A DNA stretch of 36,690 bases from Burkholderiales bacterium. Its GTDB lineage: Bacteria > Pseudomonadota > Gammaproteobacteria > Burkholderiales > SG8-41. The notes below the pieces were generated by a model, which was given only the letters and a program-made list of their open reading frames with translations, made no database searches and had not been told where the DNA came from. The stretch lies in the NCBI GenBank assembly GCA_019751125.1, contig JAIENU010000066.1:1-36690 (forward strand). Direction: 5' to 3'. Position numbers and translations under genes: made by a program. This document shows, one piece after another, positions 1-8,579 of this stretch (position 1 is its first letter; each line of letters begins with the position of its first letter).

Positions 1-62
1 ACTTCGAGATCCGCCGCCAGGGCCGGCCTGTCGATCCGGCCAGCCTGTTGCCACCGGCTTGA
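1..62 (+). CDS. C-terminal tip of a probable M23-family peptidase / murein hydrolase activator (partial)
   Basis: Only the last 19 codons lie in the window, ending at TGA 60-62. They read FEIRRQGRPVDPASLLPPA, and the two bases before them (AC) fit a preceding Tyr codon. The pattern Y-F-E-I-R-x-x-G-x-P-V-D-P is the typical C-terminal end of LytM/M23 domains in EnvC- and NlpD-like proteins, which are periplasmic and cleave or activate cleavage of peptidoglycan cross-links. The call rests on this short signature; the catalytic HxH motifs lie outside. The gene converges on the TgpA-like gene with a 45-bp gap filled by repeat copy 1. Confidence 0.6.
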   Translation, partial: FEIRRQGRPVDPASLLPPA

Positions 63-85
63 ACAATGACTGCAGGAATATCCTG

Positions 86-103
86 TAAGCCATTGTTTTT
101 ATT
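86..103 (+). repeat. Dispersed 18-bp intergenic repeat, copy 1
   Basis: The sequence is TAAGCCATTGTTTTTATT, identical to the window consensus (18/18). It lies between the converging M23 and TgpA-like genes, 5 bp short of the latter's stop codon (108-110). Its CATTGTT (91-97) pairs with AACAATG (62-68), and a second stem CAGGA/TCCTG (73-77/81-85) nests inside, so the region can fold into a two-step hairpin. Confidence 0.85.
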
Positions 104-107
104 CGTA

Positions 108-2075
108 TTATTTTTCTTTTATCCGGCGCTTCAGTTCGCGTAAAGCGAGCACGCTGCGGTCGCCTCCATAGCGGATCGCGACATACTGGCCGGTGACCGC
201 GTGCAGCCAGGCCGCCAGTTCCGGACGCATGGCCGCAGCCCGTTCGGCAAAGGCCAACGGTCCTTCGGCAGCACCAGCGCGCAAGCCCAGTCGGGCCAGC
301 CTGCGGCAGAAGCGGTCGTAAAGCGCACGCGCGGCGTCGCTGCGGACTGCACGCAAATCGCGCAGCACCAGCGCAGCGCCGATCAGCAATGCCAGCCCCG
401 CACCGACCACCAGCAGTATTGCCAGCTTCTGCCAGGTCGCGTCATCGAAACCGAGGCTGGACAGGAAACGCCGCTGGCGTTCCGGGGTGTAGCCGAGCAC
501 CCACTGATTCCAGGTGTAGGTGATCGAATCCCAGGTCAGGCGCAGGCTCTGCAGCGCAGCGAAATCGCCGCGCACAAAAATCGGCAGCGGATCGGTGCTG
601 GGCAGCGCGGAGGCAATGCCGCGCTCGACCCGTGCCGGAGAGACCGCTGCGGTCGGATCAACCCGCACCCAGCCGCTGCCTTTCAGCCATACCTCCGCCC
701 AGGCATGGGCATCGGCCTGGCGGATCAGCACGTATTCGCCGACCGGATTGATCTGTCCGCCCTGGTAACCGGTGACCACGCGTGCCGGGATGCCGGCGGC
801 ACGCATCAGCACCGTGAACGCCGAGGAGTAGTGCTCGCAGAACCCGCGCCGGGTGTCGAACAGGAATTCATCAACCGCATGCTGGCCGAGCAGCGGCGGG
901 CTCAGCGTGTAGACGTAATTCTCGTTGCGGAAAGTCTGCAGCACCTCGGCCACCAGCTGGCGGTCATCCTTGTGGCGGCGGCGCAGCTCGGCAGCACGCT
1001 GCAGCGTGCGCGGGTTGTAGTTTTTCGGCAGTTGCAGCGCGCGCTGCAGCATCACTTCGGTGTCATCCGCGCCATAGGCCGGCAGCAGCCGCGAACTCAT
1101 GTCGTAGCGCATGCGGCTGCGCACGGGGGTCGGGCTCAGCAGCTGCATGTCGCGGGTCAGGTAGGAACGCGGCGGCCGCATCACCGGCATTTCCAGCGCA
1201 AACAGCCAGCGCTTGTTGTGCGGCTCGACGGTCACCGTGTAATCGATGACCGGGCCTTCGGACTCCGGCATTTCGTTGATGTTGAACACGAAACGCGGCG
1301 CGGTCCAGGTCTGGCCGTCGTAGTCCCACAGCACGGGGCCGCGCCAGTACAGCGCGGGGGCTTCGGGGATGCGACCACGAAATTCGGCGCGGAAGGCGAC
1401 CGCGTCGGACTGGATCAGGCTGTTCAGGCTGCCCGGACTCATGTTGTCGGAAAGCCCGGTGAGGCCGGCATAGGCGTCATGTGGCAGGCCCCACAGCGGT
1501 CCCTGGATGCGCGGAAACAGCAGGAACAGCACCAGCATCAGCGGCAATGCCTGCAGCAGCAAAGCACCGGCGCGCAGCATCGGCGGTTTCCAGCCCGGCC
1601 AGCGCGCGGTGAACTGCAGCGTGATCAGCGCCACGATCAGCAGCCAGGCACAGCCGAGCATGTAAAGCCCGGTAAGTATGGTCTGCGAGTAGAGAAAGTT
1701 GGTGACCAGCAGGAAAAAGCCCAGTGTCGCCAGCAGCATACCGTCGCGCTGGCTGCGGCCCTCGAGCAGCTTCAGCGCCAGCATCATCACCAGCAGCGAT
1801 ACGCCGGCTTCGCGGCCGAGCAGGGTGCGGTATTCGAGCAGGATGCCCGCCGCAGTGGCGAAGGCGGCCAGCGCGAGCAGCCATTTCCCGGGCAGCCTTT
1901 GATTTCGCGCGGCCAGATAAATGCGCAGCAGCACCGTGGCCAGCACCAGTCCGCCCAGCCAGTTCGGCATGCGCAGCAGATGCGCGGCGCTGGCGAGCAC
2001 GAAGCCCGCGGCGAGCACATAAATCTCGCGCGAGGCCAGCAGCCCGGTTTCAAGCTTGAGCGGTTTCAATGCCAT
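108..2075 (-). CDS. tgpA: TgpA-like membrane transglutaminase (DUF3488 + transglutaminase core)
   Basis: This 655-residue protein has an N-terminal bundle of hydrophobic helices (roughly residues 15-195), a large extracytoplasmic transglutaminase domain, one further membrane helix near residue 555 and a cytoplasmic tail. A Cys-His-Asp triad is visible: Cys413 in GFCEHY, His457 in ADAHAWAEVW and Asp473 in VRVDPTAA. The family includes Pseudomonas aeruginosa TgpA; its physiological substrate is not established. The ATG start overlaps the DUF58 gene by 26 bp, indicating translational coupling in a moxR-DUF58-tgpA operon, a common bacterial arrangement. The stop codon lies inside the AT-rich extension of repeat copy 1. 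Confidence 0.9.
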   Translation of the reverse strand: MALKPLKLETGLLASREIYVLAAGFVLASAAHLLRMPNWLGGLVLATVLLRIYLAARNQRLPGKWLLALAAFATAAGILLEYRTLLGREAGVSLLVMMLALKLLEGRSQRDGMLLATLGFFLLVTNFLYSQTILTGLYMLGCAWLLIVALITLQFTARWPGWKPPMLRAGALLLQALPLMLVLFLLFPRIQGPLWGLPHDAYAGLTGLSDNMSPGSLNSLIQSDAVAFRAEFRGRIPEAPALYWRGPVLWDYDGQTWTAPRFVFNINEMPESEGPVIDYTVTVEPHNKRWLFALEMPVMRPPRSYLTRDMQLLSPTPVRSRMRYDMSSRLLPAYGADDTEVMLQRALQLPKNYNPRTLQRAAELRRRHKDDRQLVAEVLQTFRNENYVYTLSPPLLGQHAVDEFLFDTRRGFCEHYSSAFTVLMRAAGIPARVVTGYQGGQINPVGEYVLIRQADAHAWAEVWLKGSGWVRVDPTAAVSPARVERGIASALPSTDPLPIFVRGDFAALQSLRLTWDSITYTWNQWVLGYTPERQRRFLSSLGFDDATWQKLAILLVVGAGLALLIGAALVLRDLRAVRSDAARALYDRFCRRLARLGLRAGAAEGPLAFAERAAAMRPELAAWLHAVTGQYVAIRYGGDRSVLALRELKRRIKEK

Positions 2076-3018
2076 GAAGGGCGAGGGCGCGCAGGCAGGT
2101 ATTACGGTGGGCGGGTCCGTTGCCGGGTGCCACGGTGTCAGCGGGCAGGCGCAGGCCGTAGGTCAGCTGGCTGCGCTCGGCTTCGATCACCCAGCGCGCG
2201 AGGTGGCTCAGGCGGGATTCGACATCCGTCGCCTGTGGCAAGGCATCCCAGCGCAGCCAAAGCTCGACCGGTGCGCGTCCGGCGAATTGTTTGGTCACCA
2301 GCGTGTCGTCGCGGGCCACGGCTTTCCAGGCGATGTGCCGCGGGGCGTCGCCGGGGCGGTATGGCCGGAGGCCGGAAAACTCTTCCAGCCCCTGGCCCTG
2401 GTCGCCGCCTTCACCGTCACCCGCGGTCGAGGCCGGCAGCGGCAGCCCCGGTGCTGCCGGTGCCGGATACACCAGGCAGCGCACATCCGGCTCGGCATAG
2501 GACCAGGCACGGAACAGTCCTGCCGGAAAACGCGTGACCAGCATCAGGCGTCCCGGACGCAGCCAGCCCCGGCGCTGCGCGGGGATTTCCACGGTGGCGG
2601 TGGCAGTGCCTTCGGCCGGCACATCCACGTAGTCGGCTTCGTTGCGATCGGCAGTTACTGCGATGGCATAACGCGCGGCGCGTGTCGGGTTGGCGAGGTG
2701 CAGTGTGAACAGCGCCATCTCACCGGCGAACACCGCTTCGCTGCGGCCCGCGGTGATGCGCAGTTGCGCCAGGTTGCGGAAGGTATGCAGCATGGTCTGG
2801 ATGCCGGTCGCCGCGAGCAGGAAGGCGAGTACGAAGCCCAGCGACAGGTCGTAATTGGTCGAGCCGATCAGGATCAACAGCACCACCAGCGCCAACAGCA
2901 ATCCCTGTCGCGTGGGCAGGATGAACACCCTGCGCTGAGAGAGCACGATCGCGCCGGATTCCGGCCCGCGCCGCTGGAACATCCAGTTCAGTGCGTTCTG
3001 GCGCAGGGTGCGCAGCAT
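2050..3018 (-). CDS. DUF58 domain-containing protein
   Basis: Two membrane helices near the N-terminus (about residues 36-55 and 58-78 from this start) precede a beta-rich region and the DUF58 signature LRPYRPGDAPRHIAWKA, followed by DDTLVTKQF. DUF58 proteins are nearly always encoded with MoxR ATPases and are thought to be partners or substrates in assembly of envelope complexes; their biochemical role is unknown. The ATG at 3018 gives 322 residues (MLRTLRQNAL). An in-frame TTG at 3030 and GTG at 3024 are possible alternatives, and none has a clear ribosome binding site. The gene follows moxR by a few tens of bases and overlaps tgpA by 26 bp. Confidence 0.87.
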   Translation of the reverse strand: MLRTLRQNALNWMFQRRGPESGAIVLSQRRVFILPTRQGLLLALVVLLILIGSTNYDLSLGFVLAFLLAATGIQTMLHTFRNLAQLRITAGRSEAVFAGEMALFTLHLANPTRAARYAIAVTADRNEADYVDVPAEGTATATVEIPAQRRGWLRPGRLMLVTRFPAGLFRAWSYAEPDVRCLVYPAPAAPGLPLPASTAGDGEGGDQGQGLEEFSGLRPYRPGDAPRHIAWKAVARDDTLVTKQFAGRAPVELWLRWDALPQATDVESRLSHLARWVIEAERSQLTYGLRLPADTVAPGNGPAHRNTCLRALALHGIETAQA

Positions 3019-3056
3019 GGCCACGGTCAAATGGGTGTCAGGGATGAATCAGGTGA

Positions 3057-3971
3057 TCAGGGAATGGCAACCTGCAACAGCAGCGCGGCTGCTGATGTTG
3101 AAGCGCCACGGTCGGCGCCGCTGGCCGTAAGGCGATGGGTGACCACCGCCGGCAGCACGGCCTGCACGTCCTCGGGCACGACATGATCGCGGCCATCCAT
3201 GTATGCCCAGGCGCGTGCGGCCTGCAGCAGCGACAGCCCTGCGCGCGGCGACAGGCCGTGGCTGAAATCGGGGGAAACACGGGTGTGGCGCAGCAGTGCC
3301 TGCACATAATCAAGCAGCGCCGGTTCGGCACGCACCGCGGCCACCGCCTGCTGCAGTTGCAGCAGGTCATCGGAGCCGAGTCGCGGCTTCAATTCACCGA
3401 GCATGGTCCGCCGATCGGTACCGGAGAGCAGTGCACGTTCCGCGGCACTGTCGGGATAGCCGAGCTCGATGCGCATCAGGAAACGGTCGAGCTGCGATTC
3501 AGGCAACGGGAAGGTGCCGATCTGGTTTGAGGGATTCTGGGTCGCGATCACAAAAAACGGCTGCGGCAGCGGGCGGGTCTCGCCTTCGGCGGTGACCTGG
3601 TTTTCCTCCATCGCCTCGAGCAGAGCACTCTGCGCCCGCGGGGTGGCACGGTTGACCTCGTCAGCGAGCACGACATTGGTGAATACCGGGCCGGGATGGA
3701 ATTCGAAGCGCCCGCTGTCACGGTTGTATACCGAAACGCCAAGGATGTCGGCTGGCAGCAGATCGCTGGTGAACTGCACGCGCTGGAAACGCAGGCCCAG
3801 TGCGGTGGCGATGGCGTGTGCCAGAGTCGTTTTGCCCACGCCTGGCAGGTCTTCGATCAGCAGGTGGCCACGGGCAAGCAGGCAGGCCAGCGCGAGGCGG
3901 ATCTGCTGTTCCTTGCCGAGGATGATGTTGTTGATCTGGCCGGCAACGGCATTGATGTCGTGATGGTTCAA
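3057..3971 (-). CDS. MoxR-family AAA+ ATPase
   Basis: The 304-residue protein shows the full MoxR pattern: Walker A LPGVGKTTLAHA (about residues 39-50), Walker B VVLADEVNRATP, sensor 1 ATQNPSNQIGTFPLPESQLDRFLM, and a C-terminal lid with SPRAGLSLLQAARAWA and DVQAVLPAV. MoxR ATPases are cytoplasmic chaperone-like motors that help insert cofactors or mature complexes, often with DUF58 or VWA partners. Here it is the first gene of moxR-DUF58-tgpA. It is divergent from the histidine kinase across 88 bp in which both promoters must lie; no convincing leftward promoter hexamers are seen. Confidence 0.93.
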   Translation of the reverse strand: MNHHDINAVAGQINNIILGKEQQIRLALACLLARGHLLIEDLPGVGKTTLAHAIATALGLRFQRVQFTSDLLPADILGVSVYNRDSGRFEFHPGPVFTNVVLADEVNRATPRAQSALLEAMEENQVTAEGETRPLPQPFFVIATQNPSNQIGTFPLPESQLDRFLMRIELGYPDSAAERALLSGTDRRTMLGELKPRLGSDDLLQLQQAVAAVRAEPALLDYVQALLRHTRVSPDFSHGLSPRAGLSLLQAARAWAYMDGRDHVVPEDVQAVLPAVVTHRLTASGADRGASTSAAALLLQVAIP

Positions 3972-4053
3972 GTTTGCGCCGCTTTCTGACGTAAGAGTGG
4001 GTGGTGCCGGGGATTGGGCTGGCGGAGCCGGTGCAAGGAAACCGGCCGCAGGT

Positions 4054-4080
4054 TAGACAATGATCAGGGCTGATTATAAG
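4054..4080 (+). promoter_or_regulatory. Possible sigma-70 promoter overlapping the kinase start
   Basis: TAGACA (4054-4059) and TATAAG (4075-4080) each match five of six consensus positions, but the spacer is short (15 bp). Transcription from here would begin near 4087, downstream of the assigned ATG at 4060. Either the kinase starts later, or this is not its promoter. Confidence 0.3.
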
Positions 4081-7000
4081 ATGAAGGCCGCGCTGCCAGC
4101 CCCGCCATTCAGGTCAGGTTCAGCAAGTTCAGGGTCTTCCGCTTTGAGTAAAAACGAAGCCGGGCGCAGCACGCCCCGCCAGTCAGCTGCAACCGGTTCC
4201 CAGCCGGCTTCGCGCGCACCGAAAAGGTTTCTGGTTGCCGGTGTTGCTGCGGTCATGGTTGCCACTTTGTCCGGTGGCGGCTGGCTGCTTGCCGTGAGCC
4301 TGCCGCTGGCCGTCGTGCTGCTCGGCTGCGGCTTGATCATTTACCAGCGCGATACCCAGCGGGCGTTGCGCGCCAGCGAAGAACGGTTTCGTGCGCTGAC
4401 GGCCTTGGGTTCGGACTGGTATTGGGAAACGGATGACCAGTACCGCCTGACCCATGTCTCGGAAGGTCTGCTGCGTCTGACCGGCCGCCAGGCCGCCGAG
4501 TTCCTTGAAAAGCGCCACTGGGAACAACCGTTTGCATCGCCGCCCGGCACCGAATGGACGGCGCACAAAACCATCATTGCGCGCTGTGCGCCGTTCCGTG
4601 ACCTTCTGGTTCGTTACGTCAGTCCGCAGGGGCTGGTGGCCTACGGCAGCATCAGTGGCGAGCCGGTATTCGATGCGTCCGGCACGTTGACTGGCTACCG
4701 CGGTGTCGGCAACGATGCCACCGCCGAAGTCGTGCTGCGCCAGCGCCTGCGCATGCAGCATGACGTGACGCGTATCCTCAGCAGCCACAGCGAAGTCCCC
4801 GCGGCGATGGCTGCAGTGCTTGAAACCATATGCCGCACCATGGAGTGGCGCTGGGGTGCCCATCGCCGCATCGAACTTGCCAGTGGTCAGTTGTCCTGCA
4901 ATGCCTGGTGGCTTGCGCCGGGCGTCAATGCCCAGCGCTTTGTTGCCGCGACGCTGGCCCAGAAAACGCTGAATCCCAAAGGCGGGCAGATCGGCCGCGT
5001 ACTGGCTACCCGGGAGGTGCACTGGCTGCCGGACTATCCGCGCGAAGGCGGCCGGCGCGGTGCCGAAATCATCGAATCCGGCATGCGCGGCGGAGTATTC
5101 GTGCCGATCCGTCGCAGCACCGGCGTTTCGGACATCCTGGAATTTTTCAGTGAACGGGTCGAATCCCCGGATCAGGTGCTGCTCGACACGCTGGATGCGA
5201 TTGGCCGTGAAATCGGCCAGTTTTTCGATCGGCGCGAAGCTGAACGCATTTCAGACACCCTGGAGCGCGAGCGCAGCCATCTGCTCGAGCGCCTGCAGCT
5301 GCAGCTGGAAGTGATGCCGCTGCCCTGCATCCTGCAGGACAAGGACATCCGGGTGCTTTATGTCAATCCGGCCGCCGAGGAGGTTTTTGGCTACCGCAAC
5401 GAGGAGCTGCTTGGCCGCGACAGCGCCGATTTCATCGTGCCGCCGCACATGCGTGCCGTCGTCAACGAGCGCCGTGGCCGGGTGCGTGCCGGCGAGCCGG
5501 ATGTGCGCGGCGTCAACGAGAACATGCGCAAGGACGGCCAGTGCGTGATCTGTGAATGGCGCAACACGCCAATCGTGGATGAGCAGGGCAATTTTGCCGG
5601 CATTCTTGCCGTGGCCCAGGATATCACCGAGCACACGGCGATGGTCGCGGCGCTGGAGGAGAGCGAGGAGCGCTACCGCCAGATCTTTGCCGCGACGCCG
5701 CTGCCGATGTGGGTTGCTGATGCCCAAACGCCGCGTTTTCTTGCGGTGAATGACGCGATTGTCAGCAAGTACGGCTACAGCCGCGACGAATTGCAGCGGA
5801 TGACCGCGATCGACATCCAGGTTGAAGGGCAGCGCGATCTGGTTGCAAGGCAACTGCTCGAACGCGATCCGCACCAGCCGGCGCGTTTCCTGCGCCGGCA
5901 CGTGACCAAGGGTGGCGAACTGCTGACCGTCGAGATCACCGCCCAGCCTTTCCAGTTCGGCGGACAGGCGGCGCGGCTGATCCTGGCCAACGACATCACC
6001 GATCGCCAGCGCGCACAGCAGGCACTGGAAAACAGCGAAGCACGATTCCGGGCGATTTTCGAGCAGGCGCTGGTCGGCATCGGCATCGGCATTCGCGACG
6101 CGACCATGCGACCGCGGTTCATCAAGGTGAATCCCAGGTTGTGCGAAATTTTCGGTTACAGCGAAGCCGAGCTGCTCAAGGTTTCAACCGTGGACATCAC
6201 TGCGCCGGAAGACCTTGAAATCACCAACAGGATGAACCATGCGCTGCAGTCCGGCGAAAAAGAGTCCTATTCGCGGCGCAAGCAGTATGTGCGCAAGGAT
6301 GGCAAGCGCATCTGGACCGATCTCACGGTATCGAGGATTGTAGGCGGCGAGGGTGGGGATACCCGCAACCATGTGCTGGTCGTGGTGCAGGATGTCACCG
6401 AGCGCGTGCAGCAGGAAGCAATGCTGATCGAGAGCGAGGCGCGCTACCGGCAGATTTTCGCGCTGACGCCGCTGCCGATGTATCTGCGCGACGAAGAGAC
6501 GCTGCAATTCATCGATGTCAATCGCGCCTGCCACGAGCTGTACGGTTACAGCCGGGAGGAAATGCTCGGCATGTCGCTGATCGACATCCAGACGCCGGAA
6601 GGCCGCGAGCGCTACCTGAACGAGCCGTACGGCCGCCCTATGGGCGCGGTCGAACGCCTGCGCAAGCAGCACATGCGCCGTGATGGCCGATTGCTCGACG
6701 TCGAAATCCACTCGTACCCGACGATGCTTGGAGGGCGCAAGGTGCGGCTGGTGCTGGCAAGGGACATGACCGAAGAGCTCGAAATGGAGCGCCTGCTGCG
6801 CGACAACGAAAAGCGGCTGCGCGCGATTGCCGACAACGTGCCGGCGATGATCTGCTTTTTCGATGCCGCACGCGAAATGCGCTACACCAACTTCGCCTTC
6901 GACCGCTGGTTTGGCGGCGGCGCCACCGCGACAGCCTTTGTCGCGGAAATCCAGTCTTTGCTTGACCTTGCGTTTGCGCGCGAGGAGGCGGTGGCAGAGC

Positions 7001-7887
7001 GTGCGCTGGACACCCTTGCGGGGCGACGTGTGGTGCGGCTGACGCTGCTCCCACAGCGCGGAGACAGCGATGGGGTCGAAGGTGTCTACCTGATGGGTTA
7101 CGACCTGACAGACTTCCGCCGTGCCGAGGCGGAGGTGCGGCAGCTCAATGCCGAACTGGAACAGCGGGTCGAGCAGCGCACGCGCGCGCTGGCCGCAGCG
7201 AACCGCGAACTGGAGTCCTTTTCCTATTCCGTGTCGCATGACCTGCGTGCGCCGCTGCGCACCATCGACGGTTTCAGCCAGATCCTGATCGAGGAATATT
7301 CCGGAGTGCTTGACGCCGCCGGACGCGGCTACCTGGAGCGGGTGCGTGCCGGCAGCCAGCGCATGGCCAAGCTGATCGACGATCTGCTCGAACTGGCGCG
7401 GGTGACCCGGCGCGACCTGCAGATCCGCAGCTGCGATCTCACCGAAATGGTGCAGGACATCATGCGCGAGCTGCGCAGCGCCAATCCGGAGCGCAAGATC
7501 AGGGTCGAGGTCGCGGACGGCATGCAGGTTGATGCGGACTTCGGTCTGCTGCGCATTGCACTCGACAACCTGCTGCGCAATGCCTGGAAATTCACCGCCA
7601 TGCAGGCCGATCCGGTGATCGAAGTCGGTTACGAAATGGAAGGCGGCAACGCGGTGTTTTTTGTGCGTGACAACGGCGTGGGCTTTGACATGGCCTATGC
7701 CAACAAGCTGTTCGGAGCCTTCCAGCGCCTGCACAGCGAGTCCGAGTTTCAAGGCACCGGCATCGGCCTTGCGCTGGTGCAGCGGGTGATCCGCCGCCAC
7801 GGCGGCCAGGTCTGGGCCCGGGCCGAGCCGGGCAAGGGGGCAACCTTCTGTTTCTCGCTGCCCGCTGCCGATGCAGATTCCGAATAA
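4060..7887 (+). CDS. Orphan multi-PAS/GAF sensor histidine kinase
   Basis: At 1275 residues this is the longest gene here. Visible layout: low-complexity N-terminus (1-55), two hydrophobic segments (about 57-95), a PAS domain (about 103-230), a GAF-like domain (about 232-390), PAS blocks beginning near 412, 534, 658, 791 and 917, a short coiled coil (about 1021-1055), HisKA with phospho-acceptor His1060 in SVSHDLRAPLRTIDGF, and HATPase_c with N-box Asn1170/Asn1174, G1 DNGVGFD and G2 GTGIGLAL. PAS blocks 534 and 791 resemble each other (RYRQIF..TPLPM), suggesting internal duplication. The membrane hairpin has almost no periplasmic loop, so sensing is probably cytosolic. No response regulator, receiver or output domain is adjacent, so the partner is elsewhere. 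Start uncertain: the first roughly 50 residues are low complexity and no clear ribosome binding site is seen. Confidence 0.92.
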   Translation: MIRADYKMKAALPAPPFRSGSASSGSSALSKNEAGRSTPRQSAATGSQPASRAPKRFLVAGVAAVMVATLSGGGWLLAVSLPLAVVLLGCGLIIYQRDTQRALRASEERFRALTALGSDWYWETDDQYRLTHVSEGLLRLTGRQAAEFLEKRHWEQPFASPPGTEWTAHKTIIARCAPFRDLLVRYVSPQGLVAYGSISGEPVFDASGTLTGYRGVGNDATAEVVLRQRLRMQHDVTRILSSHSEVPAAMAAVLETICRTMEWRWGAHRRIELASGQLSCNAWWLAPGVNAQRFVAATLAQKTLNPKGGQIGRVLATREVHWLPDYPREGGRRGAEIIESGMRGGVFVPIRRSTGVSDILEFFSERVESPDQVLLDTLDAIGREIGQFFDRREAERISDTLERERSHLLERLQLQLEVMPLPCILQDKDIRVLYVNPAAEEVFGYRNEELLGRDSADFIVPPHMRAVVNERRGRVRAGEPDVRGVNENMRKDGQCVICEWRNTPIVDEQGNFAGILAVAQDITEHTAMVAALEESEERYRQIFAATPLPMWVADAQTPRFLAVNDAIVSKYGYSRDELQRMTAIDIQVEGQRDLVARQLLERDPHQPARFLRRHVTKGGELLTVEITAQPFQFGGQAARLILANDITDRQRAQQALENSEARFRAIFEQALVGIGIGIRDATMRPRFIKVNPRLCEIFGYSEAELLKVSTVDITAPEDLEITNRMNHALQSGEKESYSRRKQYVRKDGKRIWTDLTVSRIVGGEGGDTRNHVLVVVQDVTERVQQEAMLIESEARYRQIFALTPLPMYLRDEETLQFIDVNRACHELYGYSREEMLGMSLIDIQTPEGRERYLNEPYGRPMGAVERLRKQHMRRDGRLLDVEIHSYPTMLGGRKVRLVLARDMTEELEMERLLRDNEKRLRAIADNVPAMICFFDAAREMRYTNFAFDRWFGGGATATAFVAEIQSLLDLAFAREEAVAERALDTLAGRRVVRLTLLPQRGDSDGVEGVYLMGYDLTDFRRAEAEVRQLNAELEQRVEQRTRALAAANRELESFSYSVSHDLRAPLRTIDGFSQILIEEYSGVLDAAGRGYLERVRAGSQRMAKLIDDLLELARVTRRDLQIRSCDLTEMVQDIMRELRSANPERKIRVEVADGMQVDADFGLLRIALDNLLRNAWKFTAMQADPVIEVGYEMEGGNAVFFVRDNGVGFDMAYANKLFGAFQRLHSESEFQGTGIGLALVQRVIRRHGGQVWARAEPGKGATFCFSLPAADADSE

Positions 7888-7917
7888 ATCAGCTTCAGGA
7901 TAAGCCGAAAAAATATA

Positions 7918-7935
7918 AATTAAAACAATGGCTTA
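7918..7935 (-). repeat. Dispersed 18-bp intergenic repeat, copy 2
   Basis: On the minus strand it reads TAAGCCATTGTTTTAATT (17/18). It lies in the convergent gap between the kinase and the Mth938-fold gene. A 7-bp hairpin, ATCATTC-TGCC-GAATGAT (7938-7955), adjoins its TAAGC end. Confidence 0.85.
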
Positions 7936-7937
7936 TA

Positions 7938-7955
7938 ATCATTCTGCCGAATGAT
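7938..7955. other. Hairpin in convergent gap
   Basis: ATCATTC (7938-7944) and GAATGAT (7949-7955) form a perfect 7-bp stem around TGCC. There is no T-tract, so a classical intrinsic terminator is doubtful. It could still limit read-through between converging transcripts. Confidence 0.4.
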
Positions 7956-7994
7956 CACGGCGGCATGCCGATTCAGCAAGCCCACTCGTCACAT

Positions 7995-8375
7995 TCACTC
8001 CATTTCGGGGCAGCACAGCGCGGCGACCACCCGCCGGCCCTCGGCGATCAGCACGTTGTAGGTGCGGCAGGCTGCTGCGGTATCCATGATTTCGATGCCG
8101 ACCCGGGCTTCGATCAGGGGCCGCAGGACGGCGGGATCCGGGAAAACCTGGACCTTGCCGGTGCCAATCAGCACGATTTCCGGCGCTTCGCCCTCGACCA
8201 GCGGCGCCAGAAGCTCGGCGCTCAGTTCATTGATGCCGGCCAGCGGCCAGCGCCGGGGCGGGGTGTCCGGTCGGATCAGCAGGGCATGTTCGTAGCGGGT
8301 GCCCCCGGCCATCAGATAGCCCGGGCCATAGCCGGTGACGGCCAGGGCCGGGGTTTCGGAAAGGTTCAGTTTCAT
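7995..8375 (-). CDS. Mth938-like (DUF498) domain protein
   Basis: A 126-residue single-domain protein. Its spacing of motifs, YGPGYLMAGGTRYEHALLI near the N-terminus and IVLIGTGKVQVFPDP followed by IEIMDTAAACRTYNVLIAEGR, is typical of the Mth938/Xcc981 fold (DUF498, related to mitochondrial NDUFAF3). The bacterial function is not established. Two adjacent Cys near the C-terminus (ALCCPEME) are outside the usual core. The gene is divergent from alaC and convergent with the kinase. Confidence 0.85.
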   Translation of the reverse strand: MKLNLSETPALAVTGYGPGYLMAGGTRYEHALLIRPDTPPRRWPLAGINELSAELLAPLVEGEAPEIVLIGTGKVQVFPDPAVLRPLIEARVGIEIMDTAAACRTYNVLIAEGRRVVAALCCPEME

Positions 8376-8414
8376 CGGTATTTCAACGGGTTTTGACGGT
8401 ATTCAGGGGGATTT

Positions 8415-8443
8415 TTGCCCGGAACAGGCGGACTCGCTACAAT
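8415..8443 (+). promoter_or_regulatory. Probable sigma-70 promoter for alaC-hom-thrC
   Basis: TTGCCC (8415-8420), a 17-bp spacer and TACAAT (8438-8443) fit sigma-70 well. The start site would be near 8450, leaving a leader of about 130 nt before alaC. That leader contains short GC hairpins such as GCCGGC-TTCAG-GCCGGC. No recognised riboswitch or leader peptide was seen. Confidence 0.5.
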
Positions 8444-8579
8444 GATGAATTTCCGCGGGTAAGTCTAGGTTTCTTCGGCATTTTTGCGCCGCGGCAACCA
8501 CTGCCGGCGGTGCTGACCAACCCCGACGCCGGCTTCAGGCCGGCCGATATCCGGCCACCGGCCGTTCTGAGACAGTTTC

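Noticed and set aside
201-2537. A 778-codon open frame on the plus strand opposite the TgpA-like and DUF58 genes
   Set aside because: Arg/Gln/His-rich composition with no domain, lying antisense to two well-supported genes; typical shadow in GC-rich DNA.
6184-7800. A 538-codon minus-strand frame inside the histidine kinase
   Set aside because: His/Gln-rich shadow without recognisable motifs; the plus strand carries intact kinase motifs.
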